This document shows positions 18,241 through 26,968 of a stretch of 64,000 nt of DNA, piece after piece (the stretch's first letter is position 1; each line of letters opens with the position of its first letter). Made by a program: the position numbers and the translations under genes. Source of the stretch: Paraglaciecola sp. MB-3u-78 (lineage in GTDB: Bacteria > Pseudomonadota > Gammaproteobacteria > Enterobacterales > Alteromonadaceae); assembly GCF_002835935.1 (NCBI RefSeq), contig NZ_PJCF01000010.1:1-64000 (forward strand). Reading direction: 5' to 3'. The notes below the pieces were generated by a model, which did no database searches, was not told where the DNA came from, and saw only the letters and a program-made list of their open reading frames with translations.

Positions 18241-19841
18241 CGAATCAAGATTTCAGCAACTATTTTAGCAATTTGTCGAGCAAGTAACGGCGGCACTGCA
18301 TTCCCAACTTGGACATATTGTTGAGTCCTGTTTCCAACAAAGAAGTAATTGTCGGGGAAGGTTTGAATGCGGGCCGCTTCTCTTACTGTAAAGCTTCTGC
18401 ACTGGCTTGGGTCGTAATGGATGTAGTAATGACCATCTTTGGATATATGGCTTGTTACTGTGGTCGCTGGGGTGTGAGCTAGCTGTACTCTGAAACGATC
18501 TGCAAATTTCCCGCTGTTAAAGTTTTCATGGTTAGGTTTTAGTAAGTCAGGATAATCTTTAGATTTTGGAAATGGATTATCCCATTTATTTTTTTTGGCT
18601 ACTATTGCCCAAGTACTGCAATACATATATCTGTAGAGATCTTTTTCGATATGTCCGCGTGTTTCGTGATTGATCACATAGTTATCCAGCTTCGTATCTT
18701 TGTACCAATTCTCCAAAGTGGTATTATTTTCAATTGATAAGTTTTTAGTTTTCTTAATTCCAAAATTACTTCCTTGTTTTTGCTTAGGCACATTTATTTT
18801 ATCAATGACTTTTTCTATGTTCTGGGCTATTGATTCAAAACCTGACTTCTTCAGTGTTTTTGAAAGCATGGCTTTTGAACCTTTTAGTGTATCTACCCAG
18901 CGTTCATCACTGTTTACTCCTTTGGATAATCCACTTCTTAGCTTTGGTAAATCATTAAGAACGTCTTGTGTTGACGTTTGAGTAGCAGACGGGGATAGAA
19001 TCAAACTGTTGTCCCACTTATCGGCAATATCTTCACGTAAACCGAGCAAAATAACTCTGTGTCTTCGCTGAGGAATACAAAAATCCTCAGTTTTGATTAT
19101 ATAGTTTTTTGCGGCCGTAATTTCATCATGACCTGCTTTTACACCGTTTTCTGGAGATGGGCACACGAGGGATACAATTCGATAGTTGTGGCGAGTTCTT
19201 CCTTTTTGAACCTCAGTATTTGTAGCTTTACAGGGATTATGAAGATCTTTTCGCATGTTATCAAAAATAGACTCCCCATTAATTTTTGCAGATAGAAGGC
19301 CTTTGACGTTTTCCATTACAAATACCAGAGGTTGATACTTGGCAATTACCTTCAAGTACTCTAAATACAAAAAATTTCTTGAGTCATCTTCTGCTTTGTA
19401 ATCTTTTATTCCAAGGTTTCTGGCACGGCCAACTAGTGAATATGCCTGACAGGGCGGTCCACCAATAAGCATGCACTCATCAGCGCCGATGGAGTCTGCG
19501 ATAGCAATATCAATTTTATCGTTGTCTTCACCGAGGGTTAAACATCTGGCTTCATTTTGCGCGGCGCTAACTTGTTTTGCAAAACGTTTTATTTTGTAGA
19601 GTTGCTCTTCAGGGGTTTTACCTAACTCGCCTCGAAGAAATTGATAATACTCTTCGGGTGTATCTTCACCAAACTGTCGATAAAAAGCGCGAAGAGTTAA
19701 AGTTCGATGCGCACTTGCTTCTTTTTCAATAGAAATAGCTATTTTGAAAGGGTTAGAAGCATTTTCTTTATAAGCAGAAAATCCTTCCCCAAGACCACCG
19801 GGCCCAGCAAAGAGGTCAATTATTTTTATTGGTTTTGTCAT
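18237..19841 (-). CDS. drmMII: DNA (cytosine-5) methyltransferase, DrmMII-like
   Basis: A 534-residue 5-methylcytosine methyltransferase. Motif I DLFAGPGGLGEGF is at 9-21, motif IV GGPPCQ with catalytic Cys131, motif VI MENVKG near 182, motif VIII PQRRHRV, and the C-terminal motif X VGNAVPPLLARQ. It would mark self DNA so that the helicase complex ignores it; class 2 DISARM uses such an enzyme (DrmMII). It is on the opposite strand and converges on the operon with the two stop codons interlocked at 18237-18240. It thus has its own promoter at about 19850-19900. Separate transcription would let modification precede restriction. The target site cannot be read from the sequence. Confidence 0.9.
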   Translation of the reverse strand: MTKPIKIIDLFAGPGGLGEGFSAYKENASNPFKIAISIEKEASAHRTLTLRAFYRQFGEDTPEEYYQFLRGELGKTPEEQLYKIKRFAKQVSAAQNEARCLTLGEDNDKIDIAIADSIGADECMLIGGPPCQAYSLVGRARNLGIKDYKAEDDSRNFLYLEYLKVIAKYQPLVFVMENVKGLLSAKINGESIFDNMRKDLHNPCKATNTEVQKGRTRHNYRIVSLVCPSPENGVKAGHDEITAAKNYIIKTEDFCIPQRRHRVILLGLREDIADKWDNSLILSPSATQTSTQDVLNDLPKLRSGLSKGVNSDERWVDTLKGSKAMLSKTLKKSGFESIAQNIEKVIDKINVPKQKQGSNFGIKKTKNLSIENNTTLENWYKDTKLDNYVINHETRGHIEKDLYRYMYCSTWAIVAKKNKWDNPFPKSKDYPDLLKPNHENFNSGKFADRFRVQLAHTPATTVTSHISKDGHYYIHYDPSQCRSFTVREAARIQTFPDNYFFVGNRTQQYVQVGNAVPPLLARQIAKIVAEILIR

Positions 19842-19910
19842 TCATAATAGCAACAGTAATTTAGTGCCGTATCATACCAGGATAATAACCCTAATCCAGT
19901 ATTTATAATC

Positions 19911-19960
19911 TTAAAACTGGGGGCAGGGTCAACTTAATTTTAAAACTGGGATAAGGGTCT
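19911..19960 (+). repeat. short direct repeat at island junction
   Basis: Two imperfect copies of a TTAAAACTGGG...GGGTC unit lie side by side at 19911-19930 and about 19939-19959. They sit between the methyltransferase gene and an IS4 fragment and probably mark the edge of old mobile DNA. Confidence 0.5.
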
Positions 19961-20005
19961 GACGTATCTTCACGAATAACACATAAAAAACAATGTGTTA
20001 AAGAA

Positions 20006-20215
20006 ATGAAAGTTAAAAACATTGTAAATGATTTTCTCATCAATTCCAGTCCCATGCACAAAATGAGACGGCTGGCTCTGGTCGAATGCATCAACAGCAT
20101 TGTTAATGGCAATTCCCTTACGGTTACGAGTATGGGGCATGCTATTGAGAGCAAGACCTTTGAAAAGCATTCGATCAAACGAAGTGAAAGACTGTGTTCC
20201 AACGACCACCCCGAC
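20006..20215 (+). pseudogene. IS4-family transposase N-terminal fragment
   Basis: The frame encodes a segment beginning near MHKMRRLALVECINSIVNGN and continuing through KHSIKRSERLCSN. This resembles the N-terminal region of IS4-family transposases. The similarity stops after about 70 residues and no DDE catalytic core follows, so this is a scrap of an inactivated element. It lies directly in front of the phage-type replication gene. Confidence 0.6.
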
Positions 20216-20462
20216 TATTACATGGTTTTCAAAGGGGCATCATATCGATGTTTGCATTGATATATGTAATCAATTTGGTGAGTTTTTTCCATCTGAGTCA
20301 TGTGGACAAACTATTAAACAAGGTCAGATACGTGATTTATTCGCCAGAGGGCTATTAGCCAAAGAGCTAATCCAATCCTTTGGTATTAACTATTGGCGTT
20401 TCAGTGCGAGTGAGTCCGGTAAAAATCATCTAGAGGAGGCTAAAGATGACGGCTCAAAGTAA
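20100..20462 (+). CDS. small unknown frame ahead of the replication gene
   Basis: A 120-codon frame whose first half overlaps the IS4 fragment in another frame and is probably not native. The second half (from about 20238, FGEFFPSESCGQ, then DLFARGLLAKELIQSFGINYWRF) looks protein-like and overlaps the ATG of the replication gene by 17 bases, as small phage genes often do. No ATG, GTG or TTG start exists in the native part, which suggests the IS insertion removed its 5' end. Function unknown. Confidence 0.35.
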   Translation: MLMAIPLRLRVWGMLLRARPLKSIRSNEVKDCVPTTTPTITWFSKGHHIDVCIDICNQFGEFFPSESCGQTIKQGQIRDLFARGLLAKELIQSFGINYWRFSASESGKNHLEEAKDDGSK

Positions 20463-22213
20463 TGCAGAAAAGATAGAGTATAAGCTGAATAAGTTTTCTC
20501 ATGTTTATCAAAAGTTTCCATTTTTGAATCACGAGCGGTATGAATGTGCTGTTGATAGAGCAGATGTGAAATTTATCTTTGAGCAACTCAGTAAAGTCCC
20601 TGACGAGATGAAACAGTTAATCCTCGATAATGCATTTAAGTTAAAGGAAAGAAGAGAGCGTAATTTATATATTCTTCACCACACTGAAAAACTGGTTAGC
20701 TTCTTGCCCGAAAAACTTCGTCGTTCAATGGCGACAGATGATGAGGGGGTCCGAGTCATTGTACAAGACTGTGCTGATAGATGTCGTCGAATGGCTTTAC
20801 ACCATAACGTCAATGGACGGGTAAAACCGTCAACTGCAGTGCCTATTAATGAAGATTTCAGTTACGCAACAAAGCGCCTTGAACCCTTAACGGAAATTTG
20901 TGGGTCGAATTCAGGTGAAACCTTTCGAATACTCACAGAGTATGCCGCCTCATTTCGCATTGAAGCGATAAAGGTTACGGAAAAAGGCGCAACGGAATTA
21001 GGCGCAATAAAGCGCATGTGTGATAAAAATTGGTGGATGCGCCGATTACGAAAAATCTTCAATCAAGCTTATCAGCAAACCGCTATTGAATTAAACCTCG
21101 TGCATAAGTACAAACAAATTTATGCCAGCGATTTAACCGTAAAAAAGAGACAACAGCAACGCGCCTATAATGAACAAATGCTCAGTTCAATGAGTGTCAT
21201 TAATGATGCAGGTCAGCGTTTTTCATTAAAGGAATTATCCGATTTAAATGTCTCTAATCCAGCTGTTAGAAAAGCTGAACTCATGGTGCGCATGCGTGGC
21301 TTTGAGGAACTATCTAAAGAGCATGGTCATCAAGGGATATTTATTACCATTACTTGCCCATCAAAATATCACGCAGTCTATTCAAAATCTGGCCAACCTA
21401 ATCCAAAATATCAACATTTAACACCTTATCAGGCTAATCAGTATTTATGCGGTTTATGGTCACGTATACGCGCACAATGGAATAGAAAAGATATCAAACC
21501 TTATGGCTTTCGAGTATCAGAGCCGCAGCATGATGGAACACCTCACTGGCATATCCTGTTGTTTGTAGAGCCTCAGCATATTGATGAGCTTAAACAGGTG
21601 GTTAGTCATTATGCATTAGAGGAGGACGGAGACGAAAAATGTGCAGCTCAAAACCGTTGTGACTTTAAATTAATCGATCCAGAAAAAGGCAGTGCAACAG
21701 GTTACATAGCCAAGTACGTATCAAAAAACATTGATGGACTAGGTCTTGATGTGGGGGTTTATGGCGAAAATCCCATTACAGCAGCACAACGAGTAGACGC
21801 ATGGGCATCCTGTTGGTGTATTCGTCAATTTCAACAAATTGGTGGTGCTTCTGTTTCTGTGTGGCGTGAATTAAGACGATTAAATTGACGATTCATTTGA
21901 AAAGGCACGTATAGCAGCAGATTCAAGTAAATGGCATGACTATATTAATGCCATGGGTGGTGTATTTGCTAAACGTAAAGACCAACTGTTAAAGCTTGCT
22001 TATGATGCTAGCTTTAATAGTGACACCGGTGAATGTAAGCTCGGTTTTTATGATGGCAATATAATACAAACCGTAAAAGGGTTGATGTTCAAAGGGAAAA
22101 TGATCATCACCCGCTTTTACAGTTGGAGAATGGAAAAGGCAGGAACTGACGTTTTTAACTTGGAGTATTTCTTTACGTCCGCTTTGGGCATGCTGCTGCC
22201 CTCTCGCCATTGA
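20446..22213 (+). pseudogene. P2 gpA-like HUH replication endonuclease, frameshifted
   Basis: The first frame (20446-21888, 480 residues) encodes a phage GPA-family rolling-circle replication initiator that nicks the origin through a Tyr. Visible motifs are ITITCPSKYH, the metal-binding HWH (TPHWHILLF, near residue 367) and the catalytic-Tyr stretch YIAKYVSKNIDG near 420. After RRLN a TGA ends the frame. The family's continuation (DDSFEKARIAADSSKWHDY, then INAMGG) resumes one base further on at 21887 and runs to 22213. A single-base change therefore split the gene, and the distal part ends in unrelated residues. Its start ATG follows GAGG. It is probably a remnant of a P2-like prophage or satellite and likely inactive, although the HUH domain itself is intact. 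Confidence 0.8.
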
Positions 22214-22227
22214 CGCGTTTGTTAGAT

Positions 22228-22710
22228 CTATGCTTGCAGCGATTTTTGAAGCGCATTTAGATAACCTTTTATCTGCTTGTGGTTAATATCGCCAATTACT
22301 CCATTAGTCACCATACTAAGCTCGTCGCTTTTCATAAGGCCTCCTTTGGTTATATTGGCTGACCCCACAACCGCTGTATAAGCACCTTTGGCTTCTAAGT
22401 AATAAATTTTAGCGTGAACTACTCGGTGAGCATTTTTTGCCATGTAGTGAGTAACGTTCTTCCAGCCCGCTATTCGTTTTGATGCTCTTTTGTGAGTATG
22501 AGCCTGATTTGAAATTATTGTGATTTTCGTCTTGTTTTCTAAAGCTTGTTTAATCACTGGAGTTAACACCTCGATACCTTCATTTTTCAGCCACCCAGAG
22601 CAAAGAATACATACCTCTGAATCTAGTATTAGTTCTGATAATATTTGAAGGTGATTTTTACCATGCGAAGAATTTGGAAGTTCGGGATTTTGGACCAGGG
22701 TAATATTCAT
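22228..22710 (-). CDS. small phospholipase D-family nuclease
   Basis: A 160-residue protein with one PLD motif: H99-x-K101 (VVHAKIYYLEAKG) followed by GSAN at 116-119 and KSDELS. Single-motif PLD proteins of this size, such as Nuc, dimerise to cut DNA without a metal. No signal peptide is seen, so it acts in the cytoplasm. DISARM normally includes a PLD protein, DrmC, next to drmB; none is found there, and this gene 2.4 kb beyond the methyltransferase is the only PLD gene in view. It is shorter than the DrmC size I recall (about 240-250 residues), and mobile-element scraps separate it from the operon. It could be DrmC-like or an independent nuclease. Confidence 0.8.
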   Translation of the reverse strand: MNITLVQNPELPNSSHGKNHLQILSELILDSEVCILCSGWLKNEGIEVLTPVIKQALENKTKITIISNQAHTHKRASKRIAGWKNVTHYMAKNAHRVVHAKIYYLEAKGAYTAVVGSANITKGGLMKSDELSMVTNGVIGDINHKQIKGYLNALQKSLQA

Positions 22711-23531
22711 GCGAGGCTCTCACAGTGTATTAGTGCGACTTTACAAGGTCGTTTAGCTTACTAGCTACATTACCTTGTGTGCTTGAAAAGTCCATAGTCT
22801 GCTTTATGCGTGAAGCGGTTGGGCTTCTACGTTCGCTTTATGGCCGAGGCTGGTTTGATCGCTTAACGCAGTTTAAGGCACCATAATAGTTGAGTGAATT
22901 TTAATAACACAGTTTGTGTGGACAAGTGTTCACTGAACTGCTGTTTATACATTTTTCTTTAAGGGTTTCAGTACATCTCAGTTAAGTAAAAGCAGCTAAA
23001 AATTGAGAGCACTTAGATAGTTTTGTTACTTTGAATGAATAGAGTGATAATTTCCTCAATTGGAAGAGATGCTAATCTAGTTAAATATTCTTTTAATGGA
23101 TAGTTTTTAAGAGCGCTCCTCTTGTTGTAATAATTCCCTGTTATGGATGGTAACAGTGATGGTCATTTCACTTGTTGCGGTCGCAGTGGCCTGGAAAACA
23201 GGTTTAGCGCCACCACCCTAAGGAACCCAATTATAGTTAACATAAATTCACATTTACGGGTTTTCTTAAACATAAGGTCGATTTGGCTGTAGAATATTGA
23301 TATTAAATGGGAAATAAAAAGCGTTAAAAACGGTACCCCACTTTACACCCCTTTAAATCATGCAAGCTAGTGATAATGCAGATTAACTGCTAGTTTGCCA
23401 ATAAAATCTATGGGTGAAACGCTTGCATAAGTTTACTCCGGTTACATTGTATTATGGTGTTTTTAATTTATATTTTACGCGCGCTATCTTAATTATTCGT
23501 TGACCGCAAAGATTTTATTTTATGTTATTTT
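22711..23531. other. intergenic region, remnant-like sequence
   Basis: About 820 bases without a convincing gene. A short frame near 23150-23220 would encode a hydrophobic tail (VISLVAVAVAWKTGLAPPP) that may be a scrap of a lost membrane protein. A 36-base sequence at 23257-23292 recurs in direct orientation at 26474-26510. Confidence 0.4.
23257..23292 (+). repeat. direct repeat bracketing the toxin-antitoxin pair, copy 1
   Basis: The core CGGGTTTTCTTAAACATA and following GTCGATTTGGCTGTAG match 26474-26510 with a few substitutions. The two copies enclose hipBA and higBA. Confidence 0.5.
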
Positions 23532-24812
23532 TTAAATTTTAAAGTCTTCATGAAGTTTGCTCCAATGCGCTTTCAACACTACTTTGTGCCCAGCATCCAT
23601 GGGAAGAGTCTTAAGTGCCTCTGGCCAAAACTCTCTTGCCTTACTTAGTGTATCGTCCAAATGTGGCTTTATTGCCCGCCATGGGATACCTGATTTATTT
23701 GCCCACCACTGAAAATGTTCCAAAGAGACTACGTACCAATCCTTCGTTTTACCAAGATTGAGTGCGTATTGGCTTTCGTTGTCAATATAAACGCTGGTTG
23801 TCACAATATCGTAGGCTGGTGAAAAACGTGGTGTGAACTTATCAGGGTATATAAGGCTCCAGTTCTTTAAGTGAGCGTCTCCGTTCGCCAAAAGGATATT
23901 AACCAGTAATCGCCTTGCGAACTGTTGGGCGTCGGCTAGCGCGTCACCAGAAAAGTCATAAATGACTTTTCCGATATTCTCATAATTAGCACTAGCGTAT
24001 TTTTCGTGCGGGTATTTAACCAGAATCTGCGCGAAATCTTCCATGTGGATACGCTGATCACCCGCGCGATCAAATCGTTTGATAGCAAAGGCTTGCTTCT
24101 CATCGGGTAAATTGATTTGCGGAAGATTATCGAGCTTATCCAGCTCCACAAGTTTGATTTCAGGAATATCTACGCCAACAAGCTCAGCAAGCGACATGGC
24201 AGTATATTCATTTAATGGCACAAATTTATGTTTAGTTGATGGTGTCTTGATAATCCAGTCACCCAGAACATCACCCTTGGATAAATTATAACGACCATCC
24301 TTTTCCTTCATGGAAAATTTCATCTGTACGCCAGCCAAAGAAAATTTATTGTCTCTTCCCTTTTTATCAAGAGCATCTTTCTCAAATTTAATCGCCTTAG
24401 CCTTTCCGTGCGTGTTGAGCACATAATCGGGAACATCTTCTGGCTCCATTGGCATGGCTTCGATAGCCCCCGGCAAATCCGCGCCGAGATACGAGAATAT
24501 GTGAAATTCATTGTCGATATGCACCTTTAGGCCCTGTGCAATAAGTTCTCGTAATGAACCTTCTGGCAGCAAATTTGAAAGTACAGGATGCAGCCGTTGA
24601 TTTCTTGCCCATGGCTCAGCCATAAGCTTGTCTGCATTTGGAAATTTGGGGTGTGTAATCAAGCTGAATGTCGGGCGCTTGGGGTTGTGTGTAAACTCAT
24701 CTGCCATACTCAACACATTACGACCATTCTTATAGCCTGCGAGGTAGCCGATAAGTGCACCGTGGATAGTGAGCTTTAAAACATTCACTTCATCATGTGT
24801 ATCTGTGATCAC
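23532..24812 (-). CDS. hipA: HipA-type serine/threonine kinase toxin
   Basis: A 426-residue HipA-family protein. HipA kinases phosphorylate glutamyl-tRNA synthetase or related targets and push cells into dormancy; HipB neutralises them and represses the operon. The N-terminal subdomain contains FSLITHPKFPNADKLMAEPW and LLPEGSLRELIA. The kinase part has SLAGVQMKFS (gate/ATP loop), DWIIKTPS, AFAIKRFDR, the catalytic ANGDAHLKNW loop and FSPAYDIVTT. All look intact. The start overlaps the hipB stop by four bases (24809-24812), the usual hipB-hipA order. It sits at the right side of the defence island, consistent with a stabilising or abortive-infection role. Confidence 0.9.
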   Translation of the reverse strand: MITDTHDEVNVLKLTIHGALIGYLAGYKNGRNVLSMADEFTHNPKRPTFSLITHPKFPNADKLMAEPWARNQRLHPVLSNLLPEGSLRELIAQGLKVHIDNEFHIFSYLGADLPGAIEAMPMEPEDVPDYVLNTHGKAKAIKFEKDALDKKGRDNKFSLAGVQMKFSMKEKDGRYNLSKGDVLGDWIIKTPSTKHKFVPLNEYTAMSLAELVGVDIPEIKLVELDKLDNLPQINLPDEKQAFAIKRFDRAGDQRIHMEDFAQILVKYPHEKYASANYENIGKVIYDFSGDALADAQQFARRLLVNILLANGDAHLKNWSLIYPDKFTPRFSPAYDIVTTSVYIDNESQYALNLGKTKDWYVVSLEHFQWWANKSGIPWRAIKPHLDDTLSKAREFWPEALKTLPMDAGHKVVLKAHWSKLHEDFKI

Positions 24813-25132
24813 TCATTCTCTCCCAATAGACCTTGCCATGGGTCGTCAACTAGCGACTTTCTTTTTTCGGTAGCCGATTGACTTGTATTGCTAGGGATTG
24901 CGGATTCGTCAGCCAACAAGGCCAATACGACATCTAACTTTTCTTGTGGAATGAGCAGCAATTCACTTTTAAGCCCCTTGGCAATCAGCTCAAGAGTATC
25001 GAGCCTTGGATTTCCTTTGGATTCTAGCCGCTGATATTGCTGACGCGATATCCCCACGCGTAGCATCATATCGTGCTGTTTGAGTGACAGTGCTATGCGA
25101 CGTTTTTTGATCTGTTCGAGTAGTACATTCAT
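24809..25132 (-). CDS. hipB: HipB-type XRE antitoxin and autorepressor
   Basis: A 107-residue protein with an XRE helix-turn-helix at about 8-60 (RIALSLKQHDMMLRVGISRQ, QYQRLESKG, then LDTLELIAKGL). It would bind HipA and the operators upstream. The ATG at 25132 was chosen because the alternative ATG at 25144 lies inside the first operator-like half-site. Neither has a good ribosome site, so an essentially leaderless message is possible. The C-terminal extension (about 70-107) is likely the HipA-binding tail. Confidence 0.85.
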   Translation of the reverse strand: MNVLLEQIKKRRIALSLKQHDMMLRVGISRQQYQRLESKGNPRLDTLELIAKGLKSELLLIPQEKLDVVLALLADESAIPSNTSQSATEKRKSLVDDPWQGLLGENE

Positions 25133-25135
25133 TAT

Positions 25136-25210
25136 GAAACACATATGTTGCTATTTTCACATAAGAAACATACTAGTTGCTTTTTTGTATTTTAGCAATA
25201 TATGTGTTTC
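25136..25210. promoter_or_regulatory. hipBA operator/promoter with repeated half-sites
   Basis: GAAACACATATGTTGC at 25136-25151 recurs as a near-perfect inverted copy GCAATATATGTGTTTC at 25195-25210. A third, weaker direct copy GAAACATACTAGTTGC is at 25165-25180. An ATATGTTGCTATTTT segment recurs near 25251. The spacing and position directly upstream of hipB fit cooperative HipB autorepression. Confidence 0.65.
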
Positions 25211-25682
25211 TTTTGTGTATTTAGAATCAGTTCCACGATAAAAGCAATTAATATGTTGCTATTTTTTCATAGGTGAAGTCATCATGTTATCGTGAAAGAT
25301 AAAGCCCAATCAGGGTTCCCTAGAACAAAGTGGCATTTCGGCGTGTAGCGAATAGTTCTCATTTAGGGGGCTGTGGACATATCGACCAATTGTATCACGT
25401 TGGCTTGCAGACTATATAAAACAACGCCTGTGGCGTTTCGTCGTTTCTTCCCAACATAAGCCGCAGGATAACTAAACGTATCATTTCCTTTGACAATATA
25501 TGAATAGTTAAACAAATCGACAGGTGGCGTGAGTTCCTTCCACCCTAATGAGCCCTGTTTTTTTAATCAGAGTAGTATTACATGAGAATCAACATAAGCT
25601 TCTGAATTCATAGTTGATAGTTTTTTTAATTAAGTGTGTATTGTGTTACCATACACTATACTGGATGTTTAAGGAGTACCTT
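25211..25682. other. intergenic region between hipBA and higBA
   Basis: About 470 bases with divergent promoters for the two toxin-antitoxin operons. No further gene is seen. Confidence 0.4.
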
Positions 25683-25970
25683 TTGATTGTTAGCTTTAAA
25701 TCAAAAGTATTAAAAGAGCTCTGGCTTACGGGCGATACAGGATTGCTGCCATCAACGTATGTTTATGACGTTATTGAAATATTAGACCTATTAGACGCAT
25801 CAGAATCCATTACTGATTTAGAGTTGTTAGGTGGGTTTAAAATAGATGAATATCAGCCATCTAATTGGGCTGTAACAGTCACGGTAAATAGTGTAGAGCC
25901 CATTGGAAGCGTAACTTGTTATTACAAGCAAAGTAAGGCTTATGATGTGGACTTAAATGAGTACGATTAG
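25683..25970 (+). CDS. higB: HigB/RelE-type mRNA interferase toxin
   Basis: A 95-residue RelE-superfamily toxin, expected to cut mRNA on the ribosome. It follows the HigB pattern: IVSFKSKVLKELWLTGDTG, a middle ILDLLDASESITDLELLGGF segment, a WAVTVTVN strand and a C-terminal YDVDLNEYD. The TTG at 25683 is chosen because AAGGAG (25671-25676) sits six bases upstream and the protein then begins as HigB does. The longer frame from 25614 lacks this. The antitoxin gene follows after nine bases in toxin-first order, as is usual for hig loci. Confidence 0.8.
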   Translation: MIVSFKSKVLKELWLTGDTGLLPSTYVYDVIEILDLLDASESITDLELLGGFKIDEYQPSNWAVTVTVNSVEPIGSVTCYYKQSKAYDVDLNEYD

Positions 25971-25979
25971 GAGTACATT

Positions 25980-26285
25980 ATGACATTGGTAAGAAGTAAT
26001 AAACTGCCAGCAACGCACCCAGGTTTAATATTTAAAAAACGTATATTAGAAGCGCATGATTTGACCGTCAGCGAGGCGGCTAAAAAAATGCATATAAACA
26101 GACCTCACCTTAATAACTTTTCAACAGGTAAAGTTAGTGTAACTGTTCCATTGGCGATGAAGCTTGAAAAATCCACAGGCATAAGTGCAGGATTTTGGCT
26201 GAATTTACAGAAGACTTATGATCTGTTCATTAATCGCAACTTAATTATTGATTGTGAGCCATTGTTCAACTTAAAAACAGCGTAG
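25980..26285 (+). CDS. higA: HigA-type XRE antitoxin
   Basis: A 101-residue HigA-family antitoxin. The N-terminus ATHPGLIFKKRILEAHDLTV leads into a helix-turn-helix (SEAAKKMHINRPHLNNFSTG), then VPLAMKLEKSTGISAGFWLN and LQKTYDL, all typical of this family. It should bind HigB and repress the operon. AGGAG ends six bases upstream of the ATG at 25980. It forms an operon with higB. Confidence 0.9.
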   Translation: MTLVRSNKLPATHPGLIFKKRILEAHDLTVSEAAKKMHINRPHLNNFSTGKVSVTVPLAMKLEKSTGISAGFWLNLQKTYDLFINRNLIIDCEPLFNLKTA

Positions 26286-26424
26286 GAAGCAATGAATGGC
26301 AATCTGACAACCTAGAGTTCTACATCTAGTACTGTCAATGTAACTAATTGTTTTATTTAAGAATACCGTGTTGTTTTTGGAGTTGATTCATATCTAGCGA
26401 GCAGGTTTGCTGTTCTGTTGCCGA

Positions 26425-26458
26425 CTGAGTTTGTGCAAAAATGTTTGCACAAACTCAG
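26425..26458. terminator. perfect 15-bp hairpin after higBA
   Basis: CTGAGTTTGTGCAAA and TTTGCACAAACTCAG form a perfect 15-bp stem with a four-base loop. There is no T tract after it, so it may be a factor-dependent or bidirectional terminator, or a protein or recombinase site rather than a simple intrinsic terminator. Confidence 0.45.
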
Positions 26459-26473
26459 CGTGTAGTCATAAAT

Positions 26474-26510
26474 CGGGTTTCTTTAAACATAGTGCCGATT
26501 TCGCTTGTAG
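26474..26510 (+). repeat. direct repeat bracketing the toxin-antitoxin pair, copy 2
   Basis: CGGGTTTCTTTAAACATA followed by CCGATTTCGCTTGTAG matches 23257-23292 in the same orientation, with several differences. Confidence 0.5.
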
Positions 26511-26713
26511 CAAATGAGAATCATTTACAATAGACCAATTCCCCCCTCAAAACTCACTTGAGCATTCCCAATGCTGAGGCAATAGTTTGATCAATTCTAG
26601 GATGATGAGTACCGGTGAAAAGCCCACAGATAAGTTGAGGTTGTCGAAGCCATAATTTTATCTAAGACTGAAGCTGCAAGCACTAACTTGGAAATACATA
26701 AAATAACAAATAG

Positions 26714-26968
26714 CTAGTTGTGCTTCACTATTCTGTCGAGGAATGTTTCCAGTTCGAAAGCGTTAAACACTTCTGCATCTCTTCTGGCGAGTGACTTGGC
26801 AGTCGATAAAGTTACGCCTAACCTGTTAGCGATATGTTTTAACGGAATGCTATCGAAATCTACATGTTTATGAATTTCGATTATTAGATCGGAGCACTTT
26901 TTATCTAACATAGTGTTCTCGGATAATTCTGAAATGGCTTTATAGGTATTGTCGTATGCTAAGTTCAT
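26714..26968 (-). CDS. small helix-turn-helix protein
   Basis: An 84-residue protein with a likely helix-turn-helix at about 41-66 (LKHIANRLGVTLSTAKSLAR) and a helical N-terminus. It has no recognised family. It is transcribed away from the adjacent recombinase gene and could be a small transcriptional regulator or excision factor of the island. The ATG is at 26968; the protein looks complete, and codon use resembles its neighbours. Confidence 0.55.
   Translation of the reverse strand: MNLAYDNTYKAISELSENTMLDKKCSDLIIEIHKHVDFDSIPLKHIANRLGVTLSTAKSLARRDAEVFNAFELETFLDRIVKHN

Larger units (their letters stand above)
26286..26713. other. intergenic region with hairpin and direct repeat
   Basis: About 430 bases downstream of higA with no gene. 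It contains a perfect hairpin at 26425-26458 and the second copy (26474-26510) of the 36-base direct repeat. Confidence 0.5.

Noticed and set aside
21870-21900. Programmed +1 frameshift at the replication gene stop (TGA-C context as in prfB)
   Set aside because: The codon before the TGA is AAT, a poor slip codon, and no internal Shine-Dalgarno-like sequence is placed for slippage; simple mutation is more likely.
26425-26458. Integron attC site formed by the perfect hairpin
   Set aside because: No conserved attC core sites (RYYYAAC/GTTRRRY) frame it and no integron integrase is present; the recombinases here are not IntI-like.
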